Source: Entoloma clypeatum (Eukaryota; Basidiomycota; Agaricomycetes; Agaricales; Entolomataceae). Taken from it: DNA of 64,000 nt. The position numbers and the translations under genes were made by a program. The notes under the pieces were generated by a model, which did no database searches, was not told the origin of the DNA, and worked only from the letters and a program-made list of their open reading frames with translations. The stretch lies in contig OY751487.1 in the NCBI GenBank assembly GCA_963565915.1, positions 4,402,001 through 4,466,000 on the forward strand, written 5' to 3'. Shown in pieces: positions 42,186 through 55,620 of the stretch (its first letter is position 1; each line of letters opens with the position of its first letter).

Positions 42186-45100
42186 ACTATTCGGCTTATG
42201 GGTTCGTTACTTCGAATTTCGACTGGTTAAGATCCGTCCTTGCGTGCACTGGCAATGTACCTACAGAACGGAAGTTGTATACTTGCCGCTGCATTATAAA
42301 CAGTAAAGAATTTGTGAAGCATCGCATAATCAATTGTCTTTCTAAATGTATGTATGAGTCGACCTCGCAACCCTCGTTGGAACGTACCTACTGCGACAAT
42401 CATTATATATTACAGGGCTTGATCCTTGTAAGCTTCATAGAAGAGCAGAACCAGGAAACAGTGAATGGTAATGTACCGTAGTCAGCGATTTTGACGATTG
42501 TAACGCTGGATAATTTTCAGCGCTTAGTTGGGAAACGGACTAGTCAACTTCAGCCTCAACATTCTGAACAGCGGCCAGGACTTTGGAACACTCGCCTCGA
42601 GTTACCTTTGGCAGTAAACTTCTCCGTCCTTCGTTGCAAGGAACGGATGATATTTATCCCCCAGGCACGTCGACCCCAATTCTCCCCAAGTCAACGGAGC
42701 ATGTATTCCTGCATCAGTCATTTTTGGCGTTTATAGGGGACGCTTCAGATGTCACGCTCTAGAGTCCATAGGGCGATGCTGCAAGTACGAATAACAATCG
42801 GGGGTTAGCTCTCCTCGTTGAGGCACCACCAGTGGGCCGTCGAGTGACTGCTTGCGCACAATCGGCCTCTTGCTTGTATCCGAGGTGTTTCGAGGCACTG
42901 TATCCTGATTCTGTGGGTTGCGTCTAGATGCACCGTTGGCGTCGTTTGACCTCCTGTGAATCAAGGACGACTCTCCATGCCTCCTTCTCATGTTCACGAT
43001 CTTGATGACCATTGCCTTGGCCATTCATACCCAAAAGGTACCCTGTTTTGGCCCCGAATGGTTGACATCCAGACGAAAGGTCCTGCAATCTCTGCAATAT
43101 TTCTTGAGGCGTGTATTGCAAACAGCGTAATAATCTGTTCGCCGTTTGGATCTCAGGGCCGTCCTATCAAGCATGGAAGGTTGATGACAGGTCCCTGGAT
43201 CCGGGCGGTCGTAATTCGGAGAAACCCTCCATTCGATCTTGCCATGCCCACCACCAACCCACCGCCATAGTTCTCGCTTAGTGGTAGGCTGGTACGAGTT
43301 CTCGATGATACGCGAATAGGGTTCGAGCTCCACAATTCACGAACTAGTTCATGACAAATACTGAAAAAGAAATGGACATCAACTATGCTGATCGGACAGC
43401 CTGAGCTGAGTCTAGCGAGATCGTGGAGCGCGCATGAGTACGAAACCATGAAGAGATATCAAGGAGGTATACCATAAGAACATTTGGCCTTTCACGTCAT
43501 AAAACTAGCAGAAGAGTTTGACGTTTGGCGCTTCTGGCCATCAGACCCGCTCACCACCCTGAAATTCGTTCATAGCCTCGAGGCATTGCATGTAGTTGTC
43601 CCTATCCACAAAGAGATCGAGAAGACTTCAGCATGGATATCGGCTTCCGCCGACGATTTTTTGTGAGTGCGTTACAAGAGCGATCACAGGGAAGTGGACG
43701 TGTAAGATCGACACTAAGAGGCATAGTGAGTAGTATAGAATGCTTTAGGAAAAACGCCGCAAGGTTCACAAAACTCGAGGAGTTCGTTCATCAGCGACTA
43801 GTTCCTAGTTAGCCTCTTGACGGTGGGCATGAGAAGGGCCGAGGAAAGGTCAGACTTACGAGAACATCAAGCCGATTGAGCTGCTGACCTTTGCTGCCAA
43901 GCCACTTATCAGACGTAACATGATGTTCATAGTTCATGAGCATAAGTTTAATCCAATCAAAGACCAGAATCCATCGCGCTCTAAAATGTGGCGCCGGCAA
44001 ACCGCTGTCCCAATGAATTAAAGGCATTTTTCGGACAGATGAGGCTCGCGGGTTATCTTGCTGGATGTTTAAGGTAGATCTTCCCATGGACATTGTTTCA
44101 AGAACCAGCTGAAGGTGAACGCGACGCCTGCCGACAATGAGGTTGTAACCAGATTGGGGACTATATCACCGGCCCTCGTTGCCAAAGTTTTAATACGATG
44201 TGGCCCAATAGTCTATCGCGAATGCTAGCTTTTCTGCCACGCCCCAGGGAGACGATCCCGAACTTCTCGTATGCGTGTTGACCTGAGGCCATGAAATAAT
44301 TTGTGTTTGCGATACCGGGTATCAAAGCCATCCAGGCTTTCTACTCCGGAAAGCAGTCGATAAGAATAGAGTTTTCGACGGTCTGAGACGTGACGGTTGG
44401 AATTTGGCTAAAGCAAAGCTACGTCAATTCGTCTGAAAGACGGCGTGGCGATAAAAGTACAATGGGCAACCACGGTGAGTCCACACATGGTGGCTGAGAG
44501 GCAGAATTAACAACCGCAGTATTGGCGGCGTTATTGGCCTGAATGGTACGATAGACTGGCATGCTTGTCGCCGTCCCGAGTACTTGTGGAACACCAACAT
44601 TGCGAGTTTCCTGAGTATGAGTCTGCGATCCATGCCGAAAGGTTATCGGAGTCATAATACGTTTCTTCGAGCAACGGGGAACTTTAGGACCGGAGACTAC
44701 GAAGGCGAGCCTGGAAAGATCAGCGAAACTTGGTGGCGATGTCACCTCTCCTATCGGCAAGTTTGCTATGATTGAGATTGGGTGATTCAGTAGAAGAAGC
44801 TGAAAGCATACCACGCGATTTCAGGACCAGAGAAGAAAGATCCCGTTAGCCGCAGTGAAAAATGGGGGGTGAGCAAAGAACGAACCTATTGGTCTTGGCT
44901 AGGAAGGGCAGCGCGCAGGAGCGTGAGTGATCACGTCAAAGAAAGTCCAATGGTCCATAGCGCCCTCAAGCGAGGCGAAAGAAGATGTGTATGTAGCGGT
45001 CAATTAAAACCGATATATACGCAGGGGATTTTGCGGGTACTGCGCAACTATAAAGCGATTCACAACGCGGTCGCTTTGCTCCACGGAGCTTGTGATAGAA

Positions 45101-48100
45101 CTTGAATATAGCTTGAATACGCGTGGTATTCTGGTACTTACGTCGGTAACCACCGGAGGGCTGCGGGCCACGATTTGGATGACTTGACAAATGGGATCAG
45201 GAGACCCGTCACGCCCGCGGTCACTTATCGGGCTGCTGCAACATTTGTTGATTTGAAAGCCTTGTCAGAGGCAACGCTGGAACCTGTCTGAATCCAGGAA
45301 TCCAGGCGTCTGCAGCTGATCGACGTTAAAGCTTAGAGTTGGACCCACCGTGTTGTCACGGTTAGACTTTCGTGGCCTTGACAAACATTATCGTAAGTTG
45401 ACTATTACATAATAATTCGGCAAGAGCGGCACAACTCAGTACTCAACCATAGCGACAGTGTCCTCTGGGGAGGAGTCGCTCGTGCTGACCAGCCTGACCT
45501 CTCAAGTTCACCTTCATTGTGCTTTGAGATAACATTTTAGTGGTCAGTCGATTCACCAGAAAACTGACGGAAAAATGAAGTTCACATGACAGACAATAAA
45601 TCCGCGAACGGATACAAATCTTTCAGACCCCTCTCCGACGAGCGAAACGAATAATCTACTCAGTGTATGTCTGACGTCACGAACGTGGTTGCACGGATCG
45701 CTTGAACTGAAAGGGTTCTGTCAAGATGTGCGATTGGTCATGCCGTCATGGACATCCCTGACAATAAACCCTTTGTCGCCACGGTGGAGACCCAAGGAAA
45801 ATGGTATGTATGTAGTATTCAAGAAAAAAAAACGTTGTGACGAACCTCGAGCAGCAGGATGGCGCGTGATGTGTACTCCTGCCGCCCATTTGTAAAGACT
45901 CGTCTTCATCCCATCCAACTTGAAGACAGGCGGCCTAGAAAGTCGGAAATCTATATCAATCCATAATTGATACCCGCCAGTGTGTAGATCCCAAGGTGCA
46001 TGGTCCGCCGATACCAAAAACTGAGGTTCCGACACTCCGCGAAGATCATGAGAATGCAATGACCAAGTTATCTCTATCTTACCAAACGACGCGGAAAAAT
46101 TCGGCGCGTGCGTTCCATGCCACATGTCAGATAGAAAACAAAGGGAAGTCCAAGTTGTCTCCCTTTATCCGATTAGAATACTGAAAGCCACTTCGGAGAT
46201 CAAAATTAAGGGTCTTTGACGGAATCGAGACCGCTTCTCAGGACGACATGAACTTCCGAGTCGTCTTTCATGGATTCCTTGATCAGTAGGGTTCAAAAAG
46301 GAAAATGAACTCGAACCATCCTGGGAAGACATTCTATGTAACCCATTTGAAAAGGCTCGGAACAACCCCTCCACATGTTATCGACCACAAACCTGCATTT
46401 CGGTTCACGCTCGACAAAAGCGGCGTCGACTACGCCTACCAGAACCCACGTTATAAATCGGCCTGCGAATGGCCCTGTTCAGCATGCACAGCGCACATGC
46501 GGACTTCGCCCCATACGGACGTAAAATCTTCCTGCCTTCACATTCCTTCACACTTTCACGCCTCCTTCCTATCCGGGAACCTCATAAACACCCTTGGCAA
46601 GCACTTCAAAATCATCCCTACCCCGATTTAGATATTGATTTTATCGGATCACTCACAGATCCTTGTTAACCCCACCAGTATCAGGGCACGACTGAAGCCG
46701 CAGGCTTACGCGCAGATAGGGCATTTGCGTACCTCAGCTGTACAGCCTCCCATTGATCACGATCATGCTAATCTTGATTACTAGACTGAAGACTTGGCAT
46801 ACAACCTGGTCTTGGTTCCACAAATTCACCCACCTTCTGGTGCCCAACCCTCGGTCGAACCTCAAAGGCCTCAAGAGCACTGTAATCGCCGGATAATATT
46901 TTTTGTTCTACATTCTGAGCTATTCCTTCCTCTACAGCTTCACGGATCGCGGTCCGATCATGTAGATGAATCACAATCTAACAGCTTCAACCACAAAGGC
47001 CACAAAAGGGTCTACACCTTGATCTTGCCGTTCATGTGATGCAATATCACAATGAAGACCACGGCTCGCACAATCATTATGACTCACCTTAATCGGACGA
47101 GCAGCCCGGAAGCGGCTCTTTACCAAGGGTGTGACCCACGGCACCTGAAGGGGTGGGGTTGCGTGCGCCACGTCTTTGAAAATTAAAAGGACTCGGACGA
47201 GCCCTGTAAAGAATGCCGGCACACGTCTCCCAACATGGTAAGTAACCTCACGTTCAAGGAATAGCCTGAACCCATGCTAAACCGCCGGACCAAGCGTCGG
47301 AAATTATCGCAGGATGCCAACAAAGGGTTTCGTCGGAAGAATATCGATGACGGACGGGGGACTTCAAAAAGGTGTGTGACAATGCACAAATGCACTGTAA
47401 TATCGGCTACATAAGCGCGTCGTGATATCGGTGCGCGATTGCTCTTTCAACTGCACCCTCTCGATCATCACATTAAAAACATGCTGTGTGTTCGTATTCC
47501 GTTCTTGAGTCCGTGGGATCTTCAATACTGCACGAACCTGCAGGATGGCAAGGCGGATGGCGGATGGCTATGCAGCAGGGAATGAAATGAAGATGCATAT
47601 GGTGGCAGGGACACCAGGCTCGTCCATAGAAAAGTTATACCGCCGATGTTGAGCCGCGCGCCTGCGCATGGATCTACAAACTAACTTATCATCTCACAAC
47701 TAGATAATCTACGCGAGGGTCGCGATCGAAGTTCTCCCCCTCATTATCACATCAATGATCAAATCCCTTAGATCAGTTGCGGAGTCATTGGAATTGTGAT
47801 TGGTTCAAAGGGTTCACAGGCCTGCCATGACATACCATCGATTTGCGATTAATGTTTATCAGGAATTCTTTCGATGGCGCCGGCTGGCCCGCTGCTTCAT
47901 GCCAAACGCCGCCTCCATCGTAACTTTCTCTGTCGATATTTGCCACCTTCCCATGACAATCCCCAACTCGATCGGAACATTTTGCAATGTGGCGCGACCA
48001 TCATGCGGGCATACATTTTTACGGGGAACCGCAACGTGTGGGGGGATCGAGAACCAGAACTCGGTTCGCTTCCCTCAGCTACGTCTCTCCAAGTCGTTTG

Positions 48101-50448
48101 GAAAAAATTGAGCTTGGACATATGTCCTTGCCGGCAGTTTTCTGACTGATAACGCCGAGGGTACGATTCATTTTGGAAGGACGACAAACCAAAGTGAGTA
48201 TATTTTTACCTGGCCCGCGTATGTGTCCCTTGCGGTGGGGAGATGGACCGAAAGTCATACTGGGGCCCCGAGAACATATTACGGCGCACAGTCGAAATTC
48301 GGCACTCGAGCGCTCACGTTCAAACCTTGAGACCCTTATGGTAACTCGAAAACCCTGAGTCCAGTACATCATTATTCCGACCGCCGTCGACGGCGACAAC
48401 GGCCATCCGCACACGGAGGAAGAAGAAGGTGGAGCTGTCGCGCCCTCCTGAGTGTCCTCACTGTTCCCCGAAGTCTGTCCGGATTCCAAATCAGATTCTC
48501 AGCCTTCCCAGGGAAGGTATATTTATATGTACGTACTTTTCCTCCTCCCCCCCCCCTGATTGACGCAGTCACCGACTCCACACTCTTTACAGTAACTTGA
48601 TGGAGGTCCACAGTAGATAGCGCCTGCCAGTGCAATCTTCTATGAGCAAACTTCCGTAGATCATGTATGGAATCGATAATGTTATTATCTGGCATGATAT
48701 CACTGATGTCCAGTCGAGTCCCTTTGATTCCCTCGTTCAGATGGTTGGCCCCACTTTACTACGAAATCGAATCGGCGGGCTGGTTCAAGATGTGCACGTT
48801 ATCAGAGAGTCAAGTTACCAAGCAGGGATTGGGTTGGGGAATAGCATACAGGAGTTTTGACACGATTTACGGACGCGGCCTGACGGCGAGGTTTCAGAGA
48901 GGTTCATGTTACATTGAAATTGAGCGCTGAGGGTGTATATTGGTGACGGATCTGCAAGCTCGGACGTTAGCCGAGATATGGCAAATGCGGGGGAAATACT
49001 TTGTTTAAATTGATCAACAAACCGGGAGAGGGGCGGGTTTGACAGAAAGTGAGATAGGCTTCGATCATTTGGAGGGATACAGTATACACTGACTTGTCAA
49101 GGTGAGTCGGAGCGAGGGACAGGGCGGGCTGAAGAGGGTTCTGTGAGCTCTGATCGCGCCAAACTGTGATCGTTATCGTTACTAAGGAGCGGGCGCAATG
49201 ACGAAGCTGAATTCTGGAGCCAAGCCTTGGCGGGATGAGTCTCATGATCACTGAGAGGTAAAGGCTAGAAGGTCGCCTGCGTAAACAGGACAGGAGGAAG
49301 AGGAGTCTACATAGGGGACGAGAAGCCGTTCCCGAATCCCGACGAGACCGCCCTACGATGAGGATGGGGGTTCTTGGAAGGCAAACAGCCAAAAGCTATG
49401 CGGGGGGACGGTTTAGGCTCGGGAGGAAGAGCTTGAAAGTCCACCGAGGCATTGAACGTTCGTCGACGTGTATGGGTGTCAGGACCACCGCGGAGTAGGC
49501 GCAAGGAAAAGGCTTGGTCAATCGTACGACTCTGGAGTGAGGAACCTCCGATATTGAGCATATCGGTTGTAAAGCCAGAGGCGGTGGCGCTGCGAACTGA
49601 ACCTCGAGCTCGAGCAGAGCGAGCCGGTGTTGCCCATCCCGAAAGATAGAGAAGTGTTTTTGTGTTTGAGTAAAAGGGCGTGCAGACGCAAGGTGATAAT
49701 ATAGAGATTGAAAGAGGAACGTGGACACGATGTGATTGATATCATATAGAAAGAGATTCTAAGTTAGAGAGGGATCGAGGATAAAGGGAACCTGATCTTT
49801 GATCAGGAGTGACAGGATACAGGGCGGATAAACACGCGTTTGATTAGATGCATTGTGATGGAGCGAGGGTATCACACACGATCGTGAGGAGATAAGATGG
49901 TTTGTGGCAGGATGTGGCAGTGACGCGGGGCGTGGAAGGTCACATGTGATCGGCGAATTTGAACGATTCTTTGGATCGCTTTGACGAAGGTCGTTATCTA
50001 TCGATGGTGACGATGTAGACGATCAACGTTTCGATGTTTCAAAAGTGATTTGCTTCCGACTTCAGGTTGGTGCATATGACTCACTAGGTGAGGGCGACGA
50101 CCAAGAAAAACTTCAGAAAACTTGAAAGTGGTCACGGAGAATGAGGCGTGCCGAGGTGAGTCATCTGGAAATGGGTCAGGTGAAGAGGAACTGCCAAGGT
50201 GGAAGGAAAACGCGGAGTTCACGAGGCTGGAGTTGAGCCAGGCAAACGAGCCGGCAGTTGGGATGGTTCGGGTTGTGGAGATCTGAGTGATCCCGATATA
50301 GAAGGACCGGGTGGTGCGGAAAGGGGATTACGCAGTTGATTACGACTAGCCAAGTATGGAATGTTTATAAAAGTGGGAGGTGAAAGGGGAAGATCGGACG
50401 ATAGACCAGCCAGCACGTCTCCTCCCTAAAAGCTGTCAACTCGATTCC
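42186..50448. other. 8.3 kb accessory region without a confident intact gene
   Basis: Several stretches look coding-like but lack a complete gene structure. These are 43484-43666 (+, LAEEFDVWRFWPSDPLTTL), 44419-44814 (-), 45870-46330 and 46771-47230 (-; see findings), and about 49307-49650 (-, three overlapping open frames, including one beginning MLNIGGSSLQSRTIDQAF). No recognised protein family, transposon gene or RNA gene. Consistent with gene decay in a fast-evolving accessory segment (inference). Confidence 0.4.
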
Positions 50449-51459
50449 ATGCATTCTCTCCAGGATCACCACCAGATGTCCCCAAAGTCCCGCCCCTCAG
50501 ACATCAACCGTCTTCTCGACCCCTCCTATTCCTCCCCGCCCCGCGCCTCCTCCTCTTCCTCAGCATATTACGTCGACCCCCACGACGGTGATCTCCATGA
50601 CCCTGACTACCATATTTTTCCCATCAACCTCCCGAAACCCCGCTCTTCCAACCACACCATGCCACCCCGCCCCCGCTGGGAGGACGAGGACGCGCTTGAC
50701 CCCGAAGACGAGGACGAACTCGAGAACACAATGTCACATCCATTTTACATCCGCAGACCCAACTCCTTCTCCTCCCACACGTACCAGCACCACCAACGCC
50801 GCTCCTCCTACGCCTACTCTCTCCGCACCTCTGCCAGTGGATACTCCTTTCAGCGCACACCGCACCACTCCCGCGTGCCGCACTACACCCCGCACTCCCT
50901 CGACTCCGACGACACCGTCCTTGACGAGCTGGACAACGACAATGACTGCGGTGACGCGGACCTCGCGGGGTCCTACATGTTGCACAGGGAAAAGTCCCCA
51001 TGCTCCCGCATCATCTCCCGCACAAAGCGCGAGTTCCACAAGAGGCGGCGCTCCCTCGAACAGAGCTCTTCCCCACAAGACACCTCCCCTTTCTTCCCTT
51101 CCACCCCGCCCCACCCCGGGCCGCTGTCTGACGTGGCCGATTCCGACCACCACCACCCTTTTACGCGTACCTTCTCCCTCCAATCGCACGGCCGCCGCTC
51201 GCGCGCGTCGTGCCGCTCCGAGCGCGAGCCATTCGCGATACCCGACGCGTCCTTCACCGTAGAAGTCGACGAGGACCGAGACGAGGACGCGGAGCGGCAG
51301 AGGAAGAAGAAGGAACAACAGTACGAGTGGACACCGACGTGTACCCAGGCGCTGCGCATGCAGTGGCAGGCCCTCGCGCTCCGTGTAAGGCTCGGGCTGT
51401 TCAGGACGCAGAAGCGGCTGCGCAGGTTCAGCCTGGCCAACGGGAGGCTTTCGCCCTGA
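50449..51459 (+). CDS. Disordered Ser/Pro/Asp-rich hypothetical protein
   Basis: Single-exon frame of 336 aa from the ATG at 50449 (MHSLQDHHQMSPKSRP). An in-frame upstream ATG at 50380 would add 23 residues, but a TTTATAAAAG TATA-like word at 50366-50375 makes the internal start more likely. The protein is almost wholly low-complexity: Ser-rich near 25-45, an acidic WEDEDALDPEDEDELEN segment, His/Tyr/Ser-rich middle, a second acidic DSDDTVLDELDNDNDCGDAD segment, then a basic C-terminus that looks helical (QALRMQWQALALRVRLGLFR). No domain recognised. Codon use and strong third-position bias support real coding. Possibly conserved in agaricomycetes, but I cannot name a family. Confidence 0.65.
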   Translation: MHSLQDHHQMSPKSRPSDINRLLDPSYSSPPRASSSSSAYYVDPHDGDLHDPDYHIFPINLPKPRSSNHTMPPRPRWEDEDALDPEDEDELENTMSHPFYIRRPNSFSSHTYQHHQRRSSYAYSLRTSASGYSFQRTPHHSRVPHYTPHSLDSDDTVLDELDNDNDCGDADLAGSYMLHREKSPCSRIISRTKREFHKRRRSLEQSSSPQDTSPFFPSTPPHPGPLSDVADSDHHHPFTRTFSLQSHGRRSRASCRSEREPFAIPDASFTVEVDEDRDEDAERQRKKKEQQYEWTPTCTQALRMQWQALALRVRLGLFRTQKRLRRFSLANGRLSP

Positions 51460-54019
51460 AGTTTTCCCTTGCCACGTCTTGTGCTCTCTTCGCTCTCGCC
51501 TCGCGTCCCATATACCCCGGATTTTTCTACAATTGTCACAAATGTATCATCAGCACGTCCTATCCTCCTATTTATTTTTTATACATTCACGGCTTTCGCT
51601 GTCTCATATCCTTTTGCATTCTCCCCTTTCAACATTCGCGCGACACCCCCCTTACAACACATGTTTCTTCAATTATTCGTCTTTCATCTCCACATGGCAT
51701 CTCTTCATCGACAACCATCATGGGACCCATTCTTCACATACAGACAACATCGACATCGACACCACTTTCTGTTCTTTATTCCCCCCCCCCCCTTTTTTTT
51801 TCTCTCTCTCCAACGAACAAACGAACAAAACACGAGGGATACTTTTTCTTATCTATCTCGTTTCCGCACCAGGTTGGGACGGATTTATAGAAACATTTCT
51901 CTCTCTCAAGTTATCGCTACGTACATTTATAACTCATAACTTACGGACGCTCTCGTTCCCTGACACGTACACATGCATAACGACTCCCGCACTTGTTTTG
52001 TCCTCTCTTTATTCCTGGATAGCTCGACGCTTTTCCCACTGGCACACGACCGTTGACTAGTTTGACGTACTACTACGTTTTTACTCACTTTTACGAATAC
52101 AAAAAAAAACGATGTTCTTTCACTCATGGAGATGACAGATCAAAGACCCTCTATAAGCGATTCATCTGTTCTTAAATGAGCGATCTTCGACGATCCAGCG
52201 CAACATCTGAAGTCATTGGTGGAGACGAGCCTTACACAGCAAATGGTCATGACGTAATGACTATTTGGTAAATAACTTCAACGCCATCCTTGCCCCGCTT
52301 ACACACACGCCCGCCGGGACGCGTCACCGATTTCGTCTATATCCTATCCAATGACTCCGATTAGCCATCGCACGTTGAGTCATTACGGGAGATCGTGGCA
52401 GCTTAATCAAGGGGAAATCCGAAATCGGAATACTTTTGGTTGGATCCGAAGTTGGCAAAAGTTGAAATTACGTATGTAGACCCGCGGCCGTTATCGGGGA
52501 AGAGGATGGGGGGGGGGAGTTGGGGCGGAAAGGACGTTGAAAGGTCATGGGTACAACTGTGACTACCGCAGTGCGCGGAAAGGAGGGAGGGGATGGTCCG
52601 ACCCTTGGGGTCCGACGATTTAGGTGCTGCTAAAAGCTTAGTATACTTTGGCTGTACATAACCCGCGGGCTAATTTCTTAACACTCGTTGTGGCATCGTG
52701 TGGAGCGTTCTCCGATGAGGATTAAACGTTATAATTAAGGGTGGAGTTGGGGTCGAGGTACTTAGGACTGTTGATAAGTAACGACGAGGGAGGAAAGATC
52801 TTCGCGCATGCCCGTGTGGTACCCTGCTATGCATCTATGCTTTACATCGGATTGTCGGTTCGAAAAGGACCGATGATGAACATGCCGTCTCTCTGACTCG
52901 ACATTTGATCATGCTGACTGATGACATCATGAAGACCGACGCGACCGCTGGGATTTTCCATCAGAGTCAGAGTACAAGTGTCCAAGTCATCCATATATCA
53001 CTCTTAAGAAGTTCAAGACGAGCCGAAAAGATGGTAATCGTCGATCTCGTATATATCTGAACTGGATCAAGTCAGTTCATGGTTGATGCATAATCGTTCG
53101 ACCAAGTCGGTCCTGAAGATCTTCCGGACGACAGAAGACACCCCCCCTTCCCCCCCTCCCCCCCAACGAAGTTCCGATGGAACAGGGAACTTGGAAAGAC
53201 TGGAAGGAAACGGCACACATGTAGGCGTGGACCGGGCACCCACTTGCATGAGTTATACCTATTCTAATCTATAAGAATCTGTAATCGATCATGCGATTGA
53301 ACTCGATATGACATGATACATCCGTGTCGGATCCCCGTACCCATCGAATGGAAAAGAAGACTGAAAGTGTCCATGATTCATACTGTGCTCAAGTTCCTGG
53401 TCCATAATGATACCGAGGCAAGGAAAGGAAAAGGCCGGAATGAAGAAAACGGGGAGAGAAATCGCAATCGATGAGATGTGAGATGGATATGCATCATGAG
53501 ACGCAGATCATGCGGACTGCCACACACCGCGCTACAGCCTTCCTGCGTCAATGCACAGCACACAAGCCAAGAGAAAGAAAGAAGGTACGACGACGCACAG
53601 AGATGCCAGACAAGTTGGCCGATGGCCGTGACAGTCATCACGAGGAGAACAGAACAGAAAACATGCGCAGTGGATTTGGACCCTGGTCGAAGCTGTGAGT
53701 GGTCAAGTTATATCATGTTACTCGCCTCCCCGATCAGATAAGGTCACGATCTAACTTTATGGAGTTAATTAATGATTGGCTTGGAGGAGATTGCATGACC
53801 ACATACGTAGACAGGGAGAATGGAAGATAGGACGATACGCAGAGGTGCCAGGTCGCCGATGGCTGTAGCAGGAAGAAGATGCTAAGCTGTAGGCCCAAGC
53901 CTGAAAAGGTCAGGTCGCGCAGCAGCGCTGCAGTAGCAGGGATCTGATATAGATCATGAGATCACGATGACGCTTCCACATGATCGTAACAAGCAAGATT
54001 GGAACGTCATCATGGAACC
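51460..54019. other. Intergenic region with pyrimidine-rich 3' sequence
   Basis: CT-rich sequence up to about 52060 is probably 3' UTR and spacer of the preceding gene, including a C-run then T-run at about 51780-51800. The rest shows short homopolymers (G-run near 52510, C-runs near 53141-53164) but no gene. Confidence 0.4.
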
Positions 54020-55620
54020 ATCTACATATGCATCCGTGCCCTAGGCTCCCGACGTCCCGACAAAAAGCGCATGGGCAGAGGGCAGTAGACGGAACATAAC
54101 CAGCCGACTCCTTCCCCGTCCGCTTAGAAGACCACAGAATTGCATATTTCTTTTGTCTTTGAGGCAAGACGAACCGGGTCGATTTCGCAGCAGAGCCCCA
54201 GCGGAGATTTTCATTACGAACGTAATGTGGTTCATATCCCGCCGGCAGCATTACAATCGTAATCGTCACCGTGGGGCGGAAAGCGAGCTCAGGTGACCAT
54301 AACAAGAGACGTTGGGGGGAGTGCCGACCGTCGTCCGAAGCCTTGGCTGATTTCGGCCGAGTGGGAGTGAATGCTGCGGTATATGAATCCGAGACGGAAG
54401 AAAGCGGAGGAGAACAACTGACAAGAACCAGTCCATCCAGCAGTGGCATCCCCAAGTGTCTTGCTTTCCCGAATCGGCGTCCTCTCCCAAGAAGGCACTT
54501 TGACACTTCCTGAACATCTCCTCGTGCATTCAGCATGGACCCATGAGAGAGTGATCGTGGAACGAGTACTGTGACTAGTACTGTGGGCTATGTGCCAGGT
54601 TCCAAAAGTCTCGACAAGAGCGCAAGAGCAGAAGGCGAACAGAACATAATCAGTGGCTGCCACGGCCACAAAGACCGAACAAGTCACCAGATCCGCATAT
54701 GTTTTCTTTTGTGACGAACCGGGTCAGCTTCGCAGCAGAGTGCCAGAGGAGATTTTCATTACGAAGGTAATCTGTGGTTCATGTCCGGCGGCAGTAATAC
54801 AATCGTCACCGTGGGGCTGCAGTCGTTCCCGAAAGAGCTCAGAGATGATCATACCTGGAGGTGTTTGAGGGGCAGTGCCCACTCTCGTCCGAAGGGCTTG
54901 TTTCGGCCGAGTGGGAGGAGGGCGGTGAAAATATGACTCCGAGACGGAAGTGGGCAGAAAAACACAATACCCAGTCACATCCAGAAGTGTCTCGCTTTCC
55001 CGGATCGGTGTCCCCCGGACGACGAATCATCGACGGTTTCCTGAACATCTCCTCGTGCATCCAGCATGGGCCCCATGACGGTTTCGTTTCGAAGAAGACC
55101 TCCGGGGAACGGGAAAAGAGGAATCTGACAGGGTGTGCCATAGGATTGCGGTTGACAGCTCGTGATGATCCAGGAATAACTCGAATGTTGTGTGGGCACG
55201 GTCGTTTGGATCGCGGTGCGCAATGCATGAGGTGAGGAAGAACAGCGCAGAACACATGACCCGTAGATGCAGGTCGGACGCGGACGAGAGCAGACAAGAA
55301 CAATACTGGGTCGGCTTCACTACGCCTAGCAACAGCGGTGTGAGGATGAGGCATCACCGCAAACGACTTGGCCTCTGCCACTCGAGCACGTTCGTCAGCC
55401 CGTCCATCCAGGAAGCGTCCACAAGTGCTCACTTTCCTAAACCGGCGAACACACAAATCTTGACATGTCCAAAAAACTCTGCCACCTGACCATCTCCTCG
55501 TGCATCCAGCGTGCACCAATGGGATCTTCGTTCATGCACGACCGCCCGGGGAACGGGGAAAGGAAATCCGAAGAGCGTTCGAATATGGGGTGCCGCCTGT
55601 CAATGGCAGGGTTGGGGGTT
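54020..55620 (+). repeat. Degenerate tandem duplication, two to three units of about 0.55-0.9 kb
   Basis: Unit 1 (about 54050-54550) and unit 2 (about 54600-55080) share, in order, GAACCGGGTC, GAGATTTTCATTACGAA, CAATCGTCACCGTGGGGC, TTTCGGCCGAGTGGGAG, TCCGAGACGGAAG and GAACATCTCCTCGTGCAT. A third, weaker match covers about 55230-55560, sharing CATCTCCTCGTGCATCCAGC and GGGGAACGGG. No long open frame survives in all units; origin unknown. Confidence 0.75.

Noticed and set aside
50734..51318. Val/Gly-rich minus-strand frame
   Set aside because: Antisense shadow of the Ser/His/Asp-rich gene at 50449-51459.
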